Source of the DNA: OCS116 cluster bacterium
GTDB lineage: Bacteria > Pseudomonadota > Alphaproteobacteria > Rhizobiales > OSC116
DNA: 10,344 nt
Assembly (NCBI GenBank): GCA_002402005.2
Contig: NVUS02000336.1
Span: forward strand, 1-10,344
Reading direction: 5' to 3'
Shown piece after piece: positions 1 to 5,987 of the stretch. The notes beneath the pieces were generated by a model. That model was not told the origin of the DNA. It was given only the letters and a program-made list of their open reading frames with translations, and ran no database searches. Positions within the stretch are counted from its first letter, which is position 1. Every line of letters starts with the position of its first letter. The translations under genes and the position numbers were made by a program.

Positions 1-2
1 CC

Positions 3-623
3 AACCTTGGCAACATCATTGCTGATGCCGGGCATTATGGTTTTAGGAATAAGACAATCGCCACCATGTTGATGGGCGCAGGCTGTATGAGTTTGGCATT
101 TTTTACCTTTCAGAGTTTTTGGGTGCCATTTGTGAAACCCATGTTGAACGGTGAATTTGCCACTTCAATCATCGGGTTTTTAACCTTCGGCCTGTTTTTA
201 TCGCAAGCCATGGGCACGATGCTTGCTAAGCCGGCCATAAATCTATGTCGCGGCAATATGGCCAAAGCTTTGGCGGGGCTTACATTTATAAGTGCGGCCG
301 GCCTGTTGGCCATCTCGTTCAGCTCGGACATTATATATTTTGCGCTGACATTGGTTTTATTCTCGCTATTCATCGGCTCGATGCATTCGCCTTATGCTAG
401 CCTTTTTCATGACAATTTGCCCAATGACAAACGCTCGACACTGTTGTCATTGGTCTCGTTGGTCGAGCGGTTGGGCGGGCTGGTTGGCTTGTTATTCATT
501 GGTTATATTGCCGAATATTTTGGCATTCCGACGGCGTTTCAAATCGGCAGTATATTCATTTTGGTGGCGGGCATATTATACCTAACCTTACCACACAACC
601 AACGCAACATTAGCAATCACTAA
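3..623 (+). CDS. MFS transporter, C-terminal half (5' end outside window)
   Basis: The reading frame is open from base 3, well before the first ATG at 66, and the upstream codons (NLGNIIADAGHYGFRNKTIA) look like the cytoplasmic central loop of a transporter, so this is a gene cut by the window edge rather than a short protein starting at 66. About 206 residues are visible. They form roughly six hydrophobic segments with short basic loops such as NLCRGNMAK and NDKRST, the pattern of the second six-helix bundle of a major facilitator superfamily permease. It would sit in the inner membrane and move a small solute, probably by proton coupling as is usual in the family. The substrate cannot be inferred because the N-terminal half is missing. 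The stop TAA is at 621-623, and the hydroxylase-family gene starts 42 bp later on the same strand, so the two could be co-transcribed. Confidence 0.8.
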   Translation, partial: NLGNIIADAGHYGFRNKTIATMLMGAGCMSLAFFTFQSFWVPFVKPMLNGEFATSIIGFLTFGLFLSQAMGTMLAKPAINLCRGNMAKALAGLTFISAAGLLAISFSSDIIYFALTLVLFSLFIGSMHSPYASLFHDNLPNDKRSTLLSLVSLVERLGGLVGLLFIGYIAEYFGIPTAFQIGSIFILVAGILYLTLPHNQRNISNH

Positions 624-665
624 TATTTGATATGCAATTTATCTTTAAAGGGTTATAGTGCGGTC

Positions 666-1448
666 ATGGACTTAGAAAATTATAGATTATATATATTTAT
701 TGGCTTGGTGGCGGTGCTTGGTTTGGCTGAATTTGCTTTGCCGATTTACAAAAACCGCCAACATACATTGTGGCGTTGGACGACCAATTTTGGCTTGTCG
801 TTTTTCAGCACGGCAATTGTGCGGTTTATGTTTCCATTTGCCGCCGCAGGGTTTGCGCAATATATCGCCTCCGAAGGCATTGGTTTGTTCAACTGGCTGC
901 ATTTTCAGGATTATTTCGCGTTAATTGCCGCGGTATTGCTGCTCGATATGGCGATATATTGGCAACATGTTTTGGCGCATAAATGGCCACTTTTGTGGCG
1001 TCTGCATAAGGTGCATCATAGCGATCAGCAGATGGATGTTTCGACCGCAGTGCGTTTTCACCCCTTTGAAATTATGTTCAGCATGCTGTTTAAATTTGCG
1101 GTGATTGCTGCCCTTGGTGCGCCACCGATGGCGGTCATTTTGTTCGAGCTTATTTTGTCCTCCGGCGCCTTGTTCAACCATAGCAACATTCGCATACCCA
1201 AAACTTTGGATCGGTTGCTGCAATATATCATCGTCACGCCCAATATGCACCGCATTCACCATAGTGACAAACGTATTGAAACCGATAGCAATTATGGTTT
1301 TTCGATCAGTCTGTGGGATCGGATTTTTGCCAGTTATACGGCTAATTTTGATGCTGATAAGGACATTACGATTGGCCTGAAAGAAAGTGCCGATCAGCCG
1401 ACTTATAATTTTTTATGGAATTTAAAATTTCCATTTAAAAAGAAATAG
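666..1448 (+). CDS. Sterol desaturase / fatty acid hydroxylase family membrane protein
   Basis: This 260-residue protein has the histidine signature of the membrane di-iron fatty acid hydroxylase superfamily (PF04116): HVLAH at residues 101-105, HKVHH at 114-118, FHP with His132, NH at 171-172, and HRIHH at 195-199. These histidines bind two irons and support O2-dependent hydroxylation or desaturation of a lipid. Hydrophobic segments lie at about 8-27, 43-62, 82-98 and 136-170, so it is an inner-membrane enzyme with its histidine boxes on the cytoplasmic face. The ATG at 666 is chosen because it is followed directly by the hydrophobic N-terminus; an in-frame TTG at 627 exists but has no ribosome binding site. 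An AAAGGG at 647-652 lies 13 bp before the chosen ATG, a rather long spacing. The substrate (sterol, hopanoid, fatty acid or carotenoid) cannot be told from sequence. Confidence 0.88.
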   Translation: MDLENYRLYIFIGLVAVLGLAEFALPIYKNRQHTLWRWTTNFGLSFFSTAIVRFMFPFAAAGFAQYIASEGIGLFNWLHFQDYFALIAAVLLLDMAIYWQHVLAHKWPLLWRLHKVHHSDQQMDVSTAVRFHPFEIMFSMLFKFAVIAALGAPPMAVILFELILSSGALFNHSNIRIPKTLDRLLQYIIVTPNMHRIHHSDKRIETDSNYGFSISLWDRIFASYTANFDADKDITIGLKESADQPTYNFLWNLKFPFKKK

Positions 1449-1449
1449 G

Positions 1450-2283
1450 TTAGATGTCGTCACCAAAATAGGCTGCGAAAATTTCTTCATATCGACCGGT
1501 CGCCCATAGGTTTACCAGACCTTGATTGACCCAATCGCGCAGAAATAAATTGTCTTTATGCAGCGCAATGGCGGCGCCTTGGCCAAAAAACCGCGCCTCG
1601 TAAAAATCGCCTTGGGCGAATTTACAACAGGCTTGGCTGTTTTTGCCTTTTAGCCAATTTTGGCTGGTGATGGCATCGGCAAATACCGTCATCACTTTGC
1701 CGTTTTGCAATTTGTTCAAAGCCTCATTTAAATTGGCAAAACTTAAAATATTGGTTTCGGGAAAATATTCTAAAATATAGGCCTCGTGACCACTGCCAGA
1801 CACGACACCAATGTTTTTATGGCGCAATAGATTCGGTTCTAACGCATCAAAAGTGCTGTTTTTGCGAACAACAAACCGCGCTGGCGTGTCGTAATATTTT
1901 TGGCTCATTTCAAATTGTTTAAGATTTTGACTCGAAATGGCCAAGGATGCGATGGCAAAATCGGCTTTGTCATTTTCTATATCGGCCTTGAGAGCTTTCC
2001 AATTTTTGGCGATAATCTGGCAAGCTAGATTCAGCTCAAGGCACAATGCACGGGCAATGTCGATGTTGAAACCGGTAATGTGGCCGGCTTGGTCACGATA
2101 GTTAAATGGCGGGTAATCTTTGCCAACCAAAATGCGGTAGGTGCGTTTGGGCAATGGCGCCAAATTGGGTTTGATATAATGCCCATAGCCAATGACCGAT
2201 GGTTTTATCTCGGCCGATGCCGCTGCATATTGGCTCAACAAGGCGCTGATAATTATAAATATTTTAAAAAACCTGCTCGTCAT
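1450..2283 (-). CDS. Periplasmic amino-acid-type solute-binding protein (SBP_bac_3)
   Basis: The 277-residue product begins with a Sec signal peptide (basic MTSRFFK, hydrophobic core to about residue 18, likely cleavage after ASA near residue 24). The mature part matches the bacterial extracellular solute-binding family 3 (PF00497): YPPFNY at 57-62, the GFNIDIARAL signature at 71-80, DFAIASLAIS at 108-117 where the ligand carboxylate is normally held, and a terminal ATGRYEEIF segment at 261-269. Proteins of this kind capture polar amino acids in the periplasm and deliver them to an ABC permease. No permease or ATPase gene lies nearby, so it may serve a distant transporter or have a sensing role. 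Cys219-Cys220 and Cys81/Cys87 could form disulfides. An AAGGG lies 9 bp upstream of the ATG. The gene meets the hydroxylase gene tail to tail with one base between the stops. Confidence 0.86.
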   Translation of the reverse strand: MTSRFFKIFIIISALLSQYAAASAEIKPSVIGYGHYIKPNLAPLPKRTYRILVGKDYPPFNYRDQAGHITGFNIDIARALCLELNLACQIIAKNWKALKADIENDKADFAIASLAISSQNLKQFEMSQKYYDTPARFVVRKNSTFDALEPNLLRHKNIGVVSGSGHEAYILEYFPETNILSFANLNEALNKLQNGKVMTVFADAITSQNWLKGKNSQACCKFAQGDFYEARFFGQGAAIALHKDNLFLRDWVNQGLVNLWATGRYEEIFAAYFGDDI

Positions 2284-2401
2284 CTTTTTTAGCCCTTAAC
2301 CACCCATCCTTTATATTCGAGATTGCGCAAATTTCAAACATAAATTCAATTGTTCGCTGCACCCATAGGTTGTATTGGCTGATACCCACTCCTTAAGTTG
2401 G

Positions 2402-2431
2402 TTTCAAATCGCCGAAACTAAAGTCTATACT
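2402..2431 (+). promoter_or_regulatory. Candidate sigma70-type promoter for the glycosyltransferase gene
   Basis: A good -10 hexamer TATACT lies at 2426-2431, preceded after 18 bp by a weak -35 match TTTCAA at 2402-2407. It sits about 20 bp before the coding start in the spacer between two divergent genes. A short inverted repeat GTTTC (2401-2405) / GAAAC (2414-2418) overlaps the -35 element and could be a protein site. The call rests only on consensus similarity. Confidence 0.3.
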
Positions 2432-2461
2432 TGAACCTAATGGTCGTTACATGTGGGTTAT

Positions 2462-4264
2462 ATGTCATCTATTGAAAACAATTCCTCCGCTAACCATCTT
2501 TTCCCTGAGTTAAAAGATTTGCTGCTGAGTTGCAAACTTATTGACGCCAAAACTTATGAATATTGCGAACAACAGGCCAGCTTGAACGACCAAAATATTG
2601 AAGACTATTTGTATAAAAGCGGGCTGATTCCGCACCAAGTGTTGCAACAAGCCATTGCCATATCGCAAGATTTACCGCTTGAATTTATCAATACTGAGGC
2701 GAGTGATCCGCGTTATCGGGTAAACCAAAAATTATGCAAAGATAATGGTTATAATTTAATTGACGATTATAAATCGCTAAATCCAATATATTCGTCAGAC
2801 AACTCAATATTCACCACTGCACGGGATTTTCGCGGTCTGTTTATCGCCCAGAACATAAATGAGATGCGCCATCAAGCAGCACATTTATTGGCCGACAAAA
2901 CCCCTAAATTGGCGGCGAAATTTGGTATGCATGGTGGGCAAAGGCTTATAATCTTATGCCTATTGCTGGCCATTATCGCTACCACAATCACCGCGCCTCA
3001 ATTGAGTTATTATTATATAAGCATCGGGCTTTCTTGCCTGTTTTTATTCGCATCCTCGGTTAAAATCTACAGCCTATTTCCGGCAAATAAAGCCGAAAAA
3101 TCTACGGATATAGTGCTTGATAACTTACCTATATATTCGATATTGGTGCCGTTATTTAAAGAACAAAAACTGATAAAACAACTGACAGACAGCCTATTAA
3201 ATTTAAACTACCCGCAAAGCAAACTTGATATAAAATTACTGTTTGAACAAGAGGATAAGGAAACCATTGCGGCGGCGAAACGATTAAATTTACCCGAGTG
3301 TTTTGAATTCATCACCATCACACCTGACAACTTGCAAACCAAGCCACGGGCATTGAATTTTGCCTTACCCTTTGTGCGTGGGGAGTATGTAACCATTTAT
3401 GATGCCGAGGACAAACCAGAGCCAAACCAATTGCGCAAAGCGGTCGATAGATTTAGACGTGGCGATCAAAATTTAGCCTGTTTGCAAGCCAGTTTAGAGA
3501 TTGAGAATTGGGGCGAAAATTGGATGGCGCGACATTTTTTCATTGAATATGCAACCCTGTTCAACCGGTTTTTACCGGCTTTGGAAAAATTACGCATTCC
3601 CTTGCCGTTGGGCGGCACATCCAACCATTTTAAAGTTGAGATATTGCGCAAAGTTGGGGGTTGGGATGCGCATAATGTCACCGAAGATGCTGATCTAGGC
3701 ATCCGGCTGGCGCTTTATGGTTATCGCTCCAGCGTATTGGATTCTATCACTTTGGAAGAAGCCAATCACCGACTCGTGCCTTGGTTTAAACAGCGCACAC
3801 GCTGGCTAAAGGGTTGGATACAAACCATCATTGTGCATAGCCGCCACCCAACGCAATTATATAAAGCCATCGGCCCGCTGAGGTTTGCGGGGTTTTTGGC
3901 TTTAATGTGCGGCATGTTATTTTCATCTTTATTGCATCCGCTTATATTTGCCATGCCATTCGTGGTTTATTATACATTTGATTGGGTCACAATTTTGAGC
4001 TCGCCATTGCATATGAGTATGTTTTTACTCAGTTTTTCTACCCTTATCATCGGTTATGGCGCGGTATTATGCTCAAATGTTCAAGCCATTGGTGAGTTTA
4101 AGCGCTGGCGCTTATTGCTGACTTTGCTGAGCGCGCCGCTTTATTGGTTGCTCATTTCCATCGCGGCGTGGATGGCCATTCGCGAATATCTCAGAAACCC
4201 ATTTTATTGGGCAAAGACCGAACATGGTGTCTCGGCTTATTTAAATGGCCAAGCCGCCGAGTGA
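2462..4264 (+). CDS. Membrane family 2 glycosyltransferase with GspE/MshE-like N-terminal domain
   Basis: The ATG at 2462 gives 600 residues; an in-frame GTG at 2453 would add three. Neither start has a clear ribosome binding site. Residues about 10-80 form a soluble region with two helical repeats, the second reading EDYLYKSGLIPHQVLQQAI, resembling the N-terminal domain of type II secretion/pilus ATPases (GspE_N/MshEN). Two membrane helices follow at about 160-200. The catalytic domain spans about 222-455 and has the GT-A features of processive synthases: TKPRALNFAL (293-302), the DxD-type DAED (314-317), GGTSNHF (384-390), TEDADLG (407-413) and QRTRW (444-448). Further helices lie at about 475-505, 515-540 and 555-577. 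By family knowledge it should transfer sugar from a nucleotide-sugar to a growing polysaccharide across the inner membrane. No other polysaccharide genes are adjacent, so the product is unknown. Confidence 0.88.
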   Translation: MSSIENNSSANHLFPELKDLLLSCKLIDAKTYEYCEQQASLNDQNIEDYLYKSGLIPHQVLQQAIAISQDLPLEFINTEASDPRYRVNQKLCKDNGYNLIDDYKSLNPIYSSDNSIFTTARDFRGLFIAQNINEMRHQAAHLLADKTPKLAAKFGMHGGQRLIILCLLLAIIATTITAPQLSYYYISIGLSCLFLFASSVKIYSLFPANKAEKSTDIVLDNLPIYSILVPLFKEQKLIKQLTDSLLNLNYPQSKLDIKLLFEQEDKETIAAAKRLNLPECFEFITITPDNLQTKPRALNFALPFVRGEYVTIYDAEDKPEPNQLRKAVDRFRRGDQNLACLQASLEIENWGENWMARHFFIEYATLFNRFLPALEKLRIPLPLGGTSNHFKVEILRKVGGWDAHNVTEDADLGIRLALYGYRSSVLDSITLEEANHRLVPWFKQRTRWLKGWIQTIIVHSRHPTQLYKAIGPLRFAGFLALMCGMLFSSLLHPLIFAMPFVVYYTFDWVTILSSPLHMSMFLLSFSTLIIGYGAVLCSNVQAIGEFKRWRLLLTLLSAPLYWLLISIAAWMAIREYLRNPFYWAKTEHGVSAYLNGQAAE

Positions 4265-4334
4265 GTGCGGATAAACAAGCAAACAAATAAATGTGATATG
4301 GCATTTTTATATAGCAATTTCTGTGTAACTTATT

Positions 4335-5333
4335 ATGTTTGTCAGAATGTTAGCTTATGAAAAAGACATCACGCCACTGGCGCTACAAAAATTCGTCGAC
4401 CCCGACAAAACCGCCTTGGGCGATGACCGGGCAATCGTGCCGTTAAAAAAACTCGAAACCTTATGGGTCAATACCGGCACATTGTGCAATATTAACTGCG
4501 AACATTGTTATATATTGTCCAGCCCCACCAATGATGATTTGATTTATTTTACCACCGATGAATTGGTGCGTTTGTTGGACGAAATAGAAAATTTAGCCCT
4601 AGGCACACGCGAAATTGCGTTTACTGGCGGTGAGCCGTTTATGAACCCGCAGATGTGCGACATGTTGGAATTGGTGCTGAAACGCGGGTTTAACGCTTTG
4701 GTATTGAGCAATGCCACGCAACCCTTACAACGCCCAAAAGTGAAGCAAGATTTACTAATCCTGCAACAAAAATATGGCAATCAACTTACCTTGCGCATTT
4801 CGCTCGATCATCACAGTGCCGAATATCATGACAAAGAACGTGGATTGGGTAATTTTGACAAAGCTTTAGAGGGTGTTGATTGGCTGAATGAGAACGGTTT
4901 TACCCTCAACATTGCCTCGCGCTCTATTTGGAATGAAGACGAAATGGATGCCCGTGCGGCTTTTGCCAAATTGATAGAGCAACGTGGTTATCAGATTGAT
5001 GCCAATAGTGGTGCTGAACTGATTATTTTCCCTGAAATGGATGAGCGGGTTGATGTGCCGGAAATTACCACAGATTGTTGGGATATTTTAAGCCTAGACC
5101 CGATGGATATGATGTGTGCGACCAGCCGCATGGTGGTGCATCGCAAGGGTGAAGACGCCTTTAAAGTGCTGCCTTGCACACTAATTGCTTATGACGATAA
5201 ATTTGAAATGGGCGAGAGCTTAGAAGCCAGCCTTAGCGCCAATGAAGGCAATTTTAAATGTGGTGGGGTGAAACTTAACCATCAACACTGTGCCAAATTT
5301 TGTGTTTTGGGTGGTGGGTCTTGCTCGGCTTAA
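4335..5333 (+). CDS. Radical SAM enzyme of unassigned function with Cys-rich C-terminus
   Basis: The 332-residue protein carries the radical SAM cluster motif as Cys51-x3-Cys55-x2-Cys58 (CNINCEHC) followed by the SAM-contacting TGGEP at 97-101, so it should hold a [4Fe-4S] cluster and generate the 5'-deoxyadenosyl radical in the cytoplasm. The C-terminal third has seven more cysteines (248, 261, 281, 309, 319, 323, 330), the last five with spacing 27, 9, 3 and 6 residues between them. This suggests an auxiliary iron-sulfur cluster of twitch/SPASM type, although the spacing does not match the classic SPASM pattern. Such domains are common in peptide- and protein-modifying enzymes, but no candidate precursor peptide was found beside it. 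No good Shine-Dalgarno precedes ATG 4335; ATG 4347 is an alternative start. It lies 70 bp after the glycosyltransferase gene on the same strand and ends just before a strong terminator. Confidence 0.85.
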   Translation: MFVRMLAYEKDITPLALQKFVDPDKTALGDDRAIVPLKKLETLWVNTGTLCNINCEHCYILSSPTNDDLIYFTTDELVRLLDEIENLALGTREIAFTGGEPFMNPQMCDMLELVLKRGFNALVLSNATQPLQRPKVKQDLLILQQKYGNQLTLRISLDHHSAEYHDKERGLGNFDKALEGVDWLNENGFTLNIASRSIWNEDEMDARAAFAKLIEQRGYQIDANSGAELIIFPEMDERVDVPEITTDCWDILSLDPMDMMCATSRMVVHRKGEDAFKVLPCTLIAYDDKFEMGESLEASLSANEGNFKCGGVKLNHQHCAKFCVLGGGSCSA

Positions 5334-5349
5334 ATTCTACCAAATGATA

Positions 5350-5382
5350 AAGGCCGCGCAGATTGCACGGCCTTATTTTTTT
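5350..5382 (+). terminator. Rho-independent terminator of the radical SAM gene
   Basis: AAGGCCG (5350-5356) pairs with CGGCCTT (5368-5374); after one C/A mismatch a further GCA/TGC pair closes a three-base GAT loop. Seven T residues (5376-5382) follow, the textbook arrangement for termination of plus-strand transcripts. It begins 17 bp after the stop codon. The minus-strand side lacks a T-run, so it would serve the convergent cupredoxin gene poorly. Confidence 0.9.
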
Positions 5383-5393
5383 GCTTTTTGTCG

Positions 5394-5720
5394 CTACATT
5401 TTGAGCTTGGCTTTCATGTTGCGGTGAATATTACATCTATATTCTAACGCCATATTGGCGGTAACTTTAATGGTTTCGGACTGGCCTTTTTGCAGGGTCT
5501 TTGTGGTCCAACTGCCATCCAATGCTGTGGCGGTGTGCGGTGCGCCATCTTTATTGGTCCAAGTGATTGTATCACCGGCTTTAATGCTGAGCTCAGCCAC
5601 TGAAAATTTAAAGCTCGCAATGTCAACTTTATGATTGGCAGCATGGGCGGCCATCACCGAGCCGAAGCTCATCACAAGTATAGTGGTTATCATTGTTATT
5701 AATTTTGTAAATTTATTCAT
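5394..5720 (-). CDS. Small periplasmic cupredoxin (amicyanin/plastocyanin-like blue copper protein)
   Basis: The 108-residue precursor has a Sec signal peptide with cleavage expected after AHA near residue 27, leaving a mature domain of only about 80 residues. Type 1 copper ligands are all present: His62 in the APHTAT segment, then Cys96, His99 and Met102 in CNIHRNM. The Cys-x2-His-x2-Met spacing is that of amicyanin and matches the short ligand loop of that subfamily. TITWTNKDGAPH at 51-62 is the usual cupredoxin strand before the first His. By family knowledge it is a periplasmic single-electron carrier or copper-binding protein; its redox partner is unknown, since no amine dehydrogenase or oxidase is nearby. 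An AAGGGA (reverse complement of 5726-5731) five bases before the ATG supports this start. It is divergent from the S41 protease gene and convergent with the radical SAM gene. Confidence 0.92.
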   Translation of the reverse strand: MNKFTKLITMITTILVMSFGSVMAAHAANHKVDIASFKFSVAELSIKAGDTITWTNKDGAPHTATALDGSWTTKTLQKGQSETIKVTANMALEYRCNIHRNMKAKLKM

Positions 5721-5740
5721 ATATTTCCCTTTTTTATTTT

Positions 5741-5776
5741 ATTTATACATCATCAAACAATCTAAATAAAATTATA
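5741..5776 (-). promoter_or_regulatory. Candidate -10 region(s) for the cupredoxin gene
   Basis: Read on the minus strand, a perfect TATAAT lies at 5776-5771 and a TATAAAT at 5747-5741, both within 60 bp upstream of the cupredoxin start in a very AT-rich spacer. Neither has a convincing -35 hexamer at 16-18 bp. In DNA this rich in A and T such matches can occur by chance, so which one is used, if either, is uncertain. Confidence 0.25.
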
Positions 5777-5936
5777 GTCAATAACAAGCCTTATGATAGC
5801 GTTAATGGCAATTATAACTTTACACTGTCAATTTTATTTTGTATTGGCTATTGAACTTTAGAATATAAGCTCCCAGATCAGAATGGCAGCAACATAGAGC
5901 GATTGCTTGGCTAACATCATAAAAAATAGTGATTTT

Positions 5937-5956
5937 GGCATGCGATATACTATGCC
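5937..5956 (+). promoter_or_regulatory. Candidate -10 element inside a short inverted repeat, upstream of the S41 gene
   Basis: TATACT at 5946-5951 is a good -10 match about 36 bp before the start codon, giving a predicted leader of roughly 30 bases. It is enclosed by the inverted repeat GGCAT (5937-5941) / ATGCC (5952-5956) with a 10-bp gap. There is no good -35 hexamer at 16-18 bp, which would fit a regulator-dependent promoter, or may simply mean that the match is chance. Confidence 0.25.
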
Positions 5957-5975
5957 CGCTGCCTAATATTTTAAC

Positions 5976-5982
5976 AAAAGGG
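5976..5982 (+). promoter_or_regulatory. Ribosome binding site of the S41 peptidase gene
   Basis: AAAAGGG lies five bases before ATG 5988, the best-placed Shine-Dalgarno on the plus strand in this window. It fixes the start directly in front of the basic signal-peptide N-terminus MQKSIKSK. Confidence 0.7.
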
Positions 5983-5987
5983 TAAAA

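Noticed and set aside
627..665. Upstream TTG start that would lengthen the hydroxylase-family protein by 13 residues.
   Set aside because: There is no ribosome binding site before it, and the extension is not hydrophobic or family-like, whereas the ATG at 666 leads directly into the protein's natural N-terminus.
1417..1437. Inverted repeat ATGGAA / TTCCAT near the end of the hydroxylase gene, considered as a terminator for the convergent binding-protein gene.
   Set aside because: It is AT-rich with an internal mismatch, lies inside coding sequence, and is followed by A residues rather than T residues in the minus-strand direction.
4265..4334. Short gap before the radical SAM gene, examined for a RiPP precursor peptide.
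   Set aside because: At 70 bp it holds no open frame with a start, ribosome binding site and plausible core peptide.
5721..5987. AT-rich 267-bp spacer, examined for a riboswitch, small RNA or hidden gene.
   Set aside because: No strong stem-loop, terminator or open frame with a ribosome binding site was found; only weak promoter-like elements are supportable.
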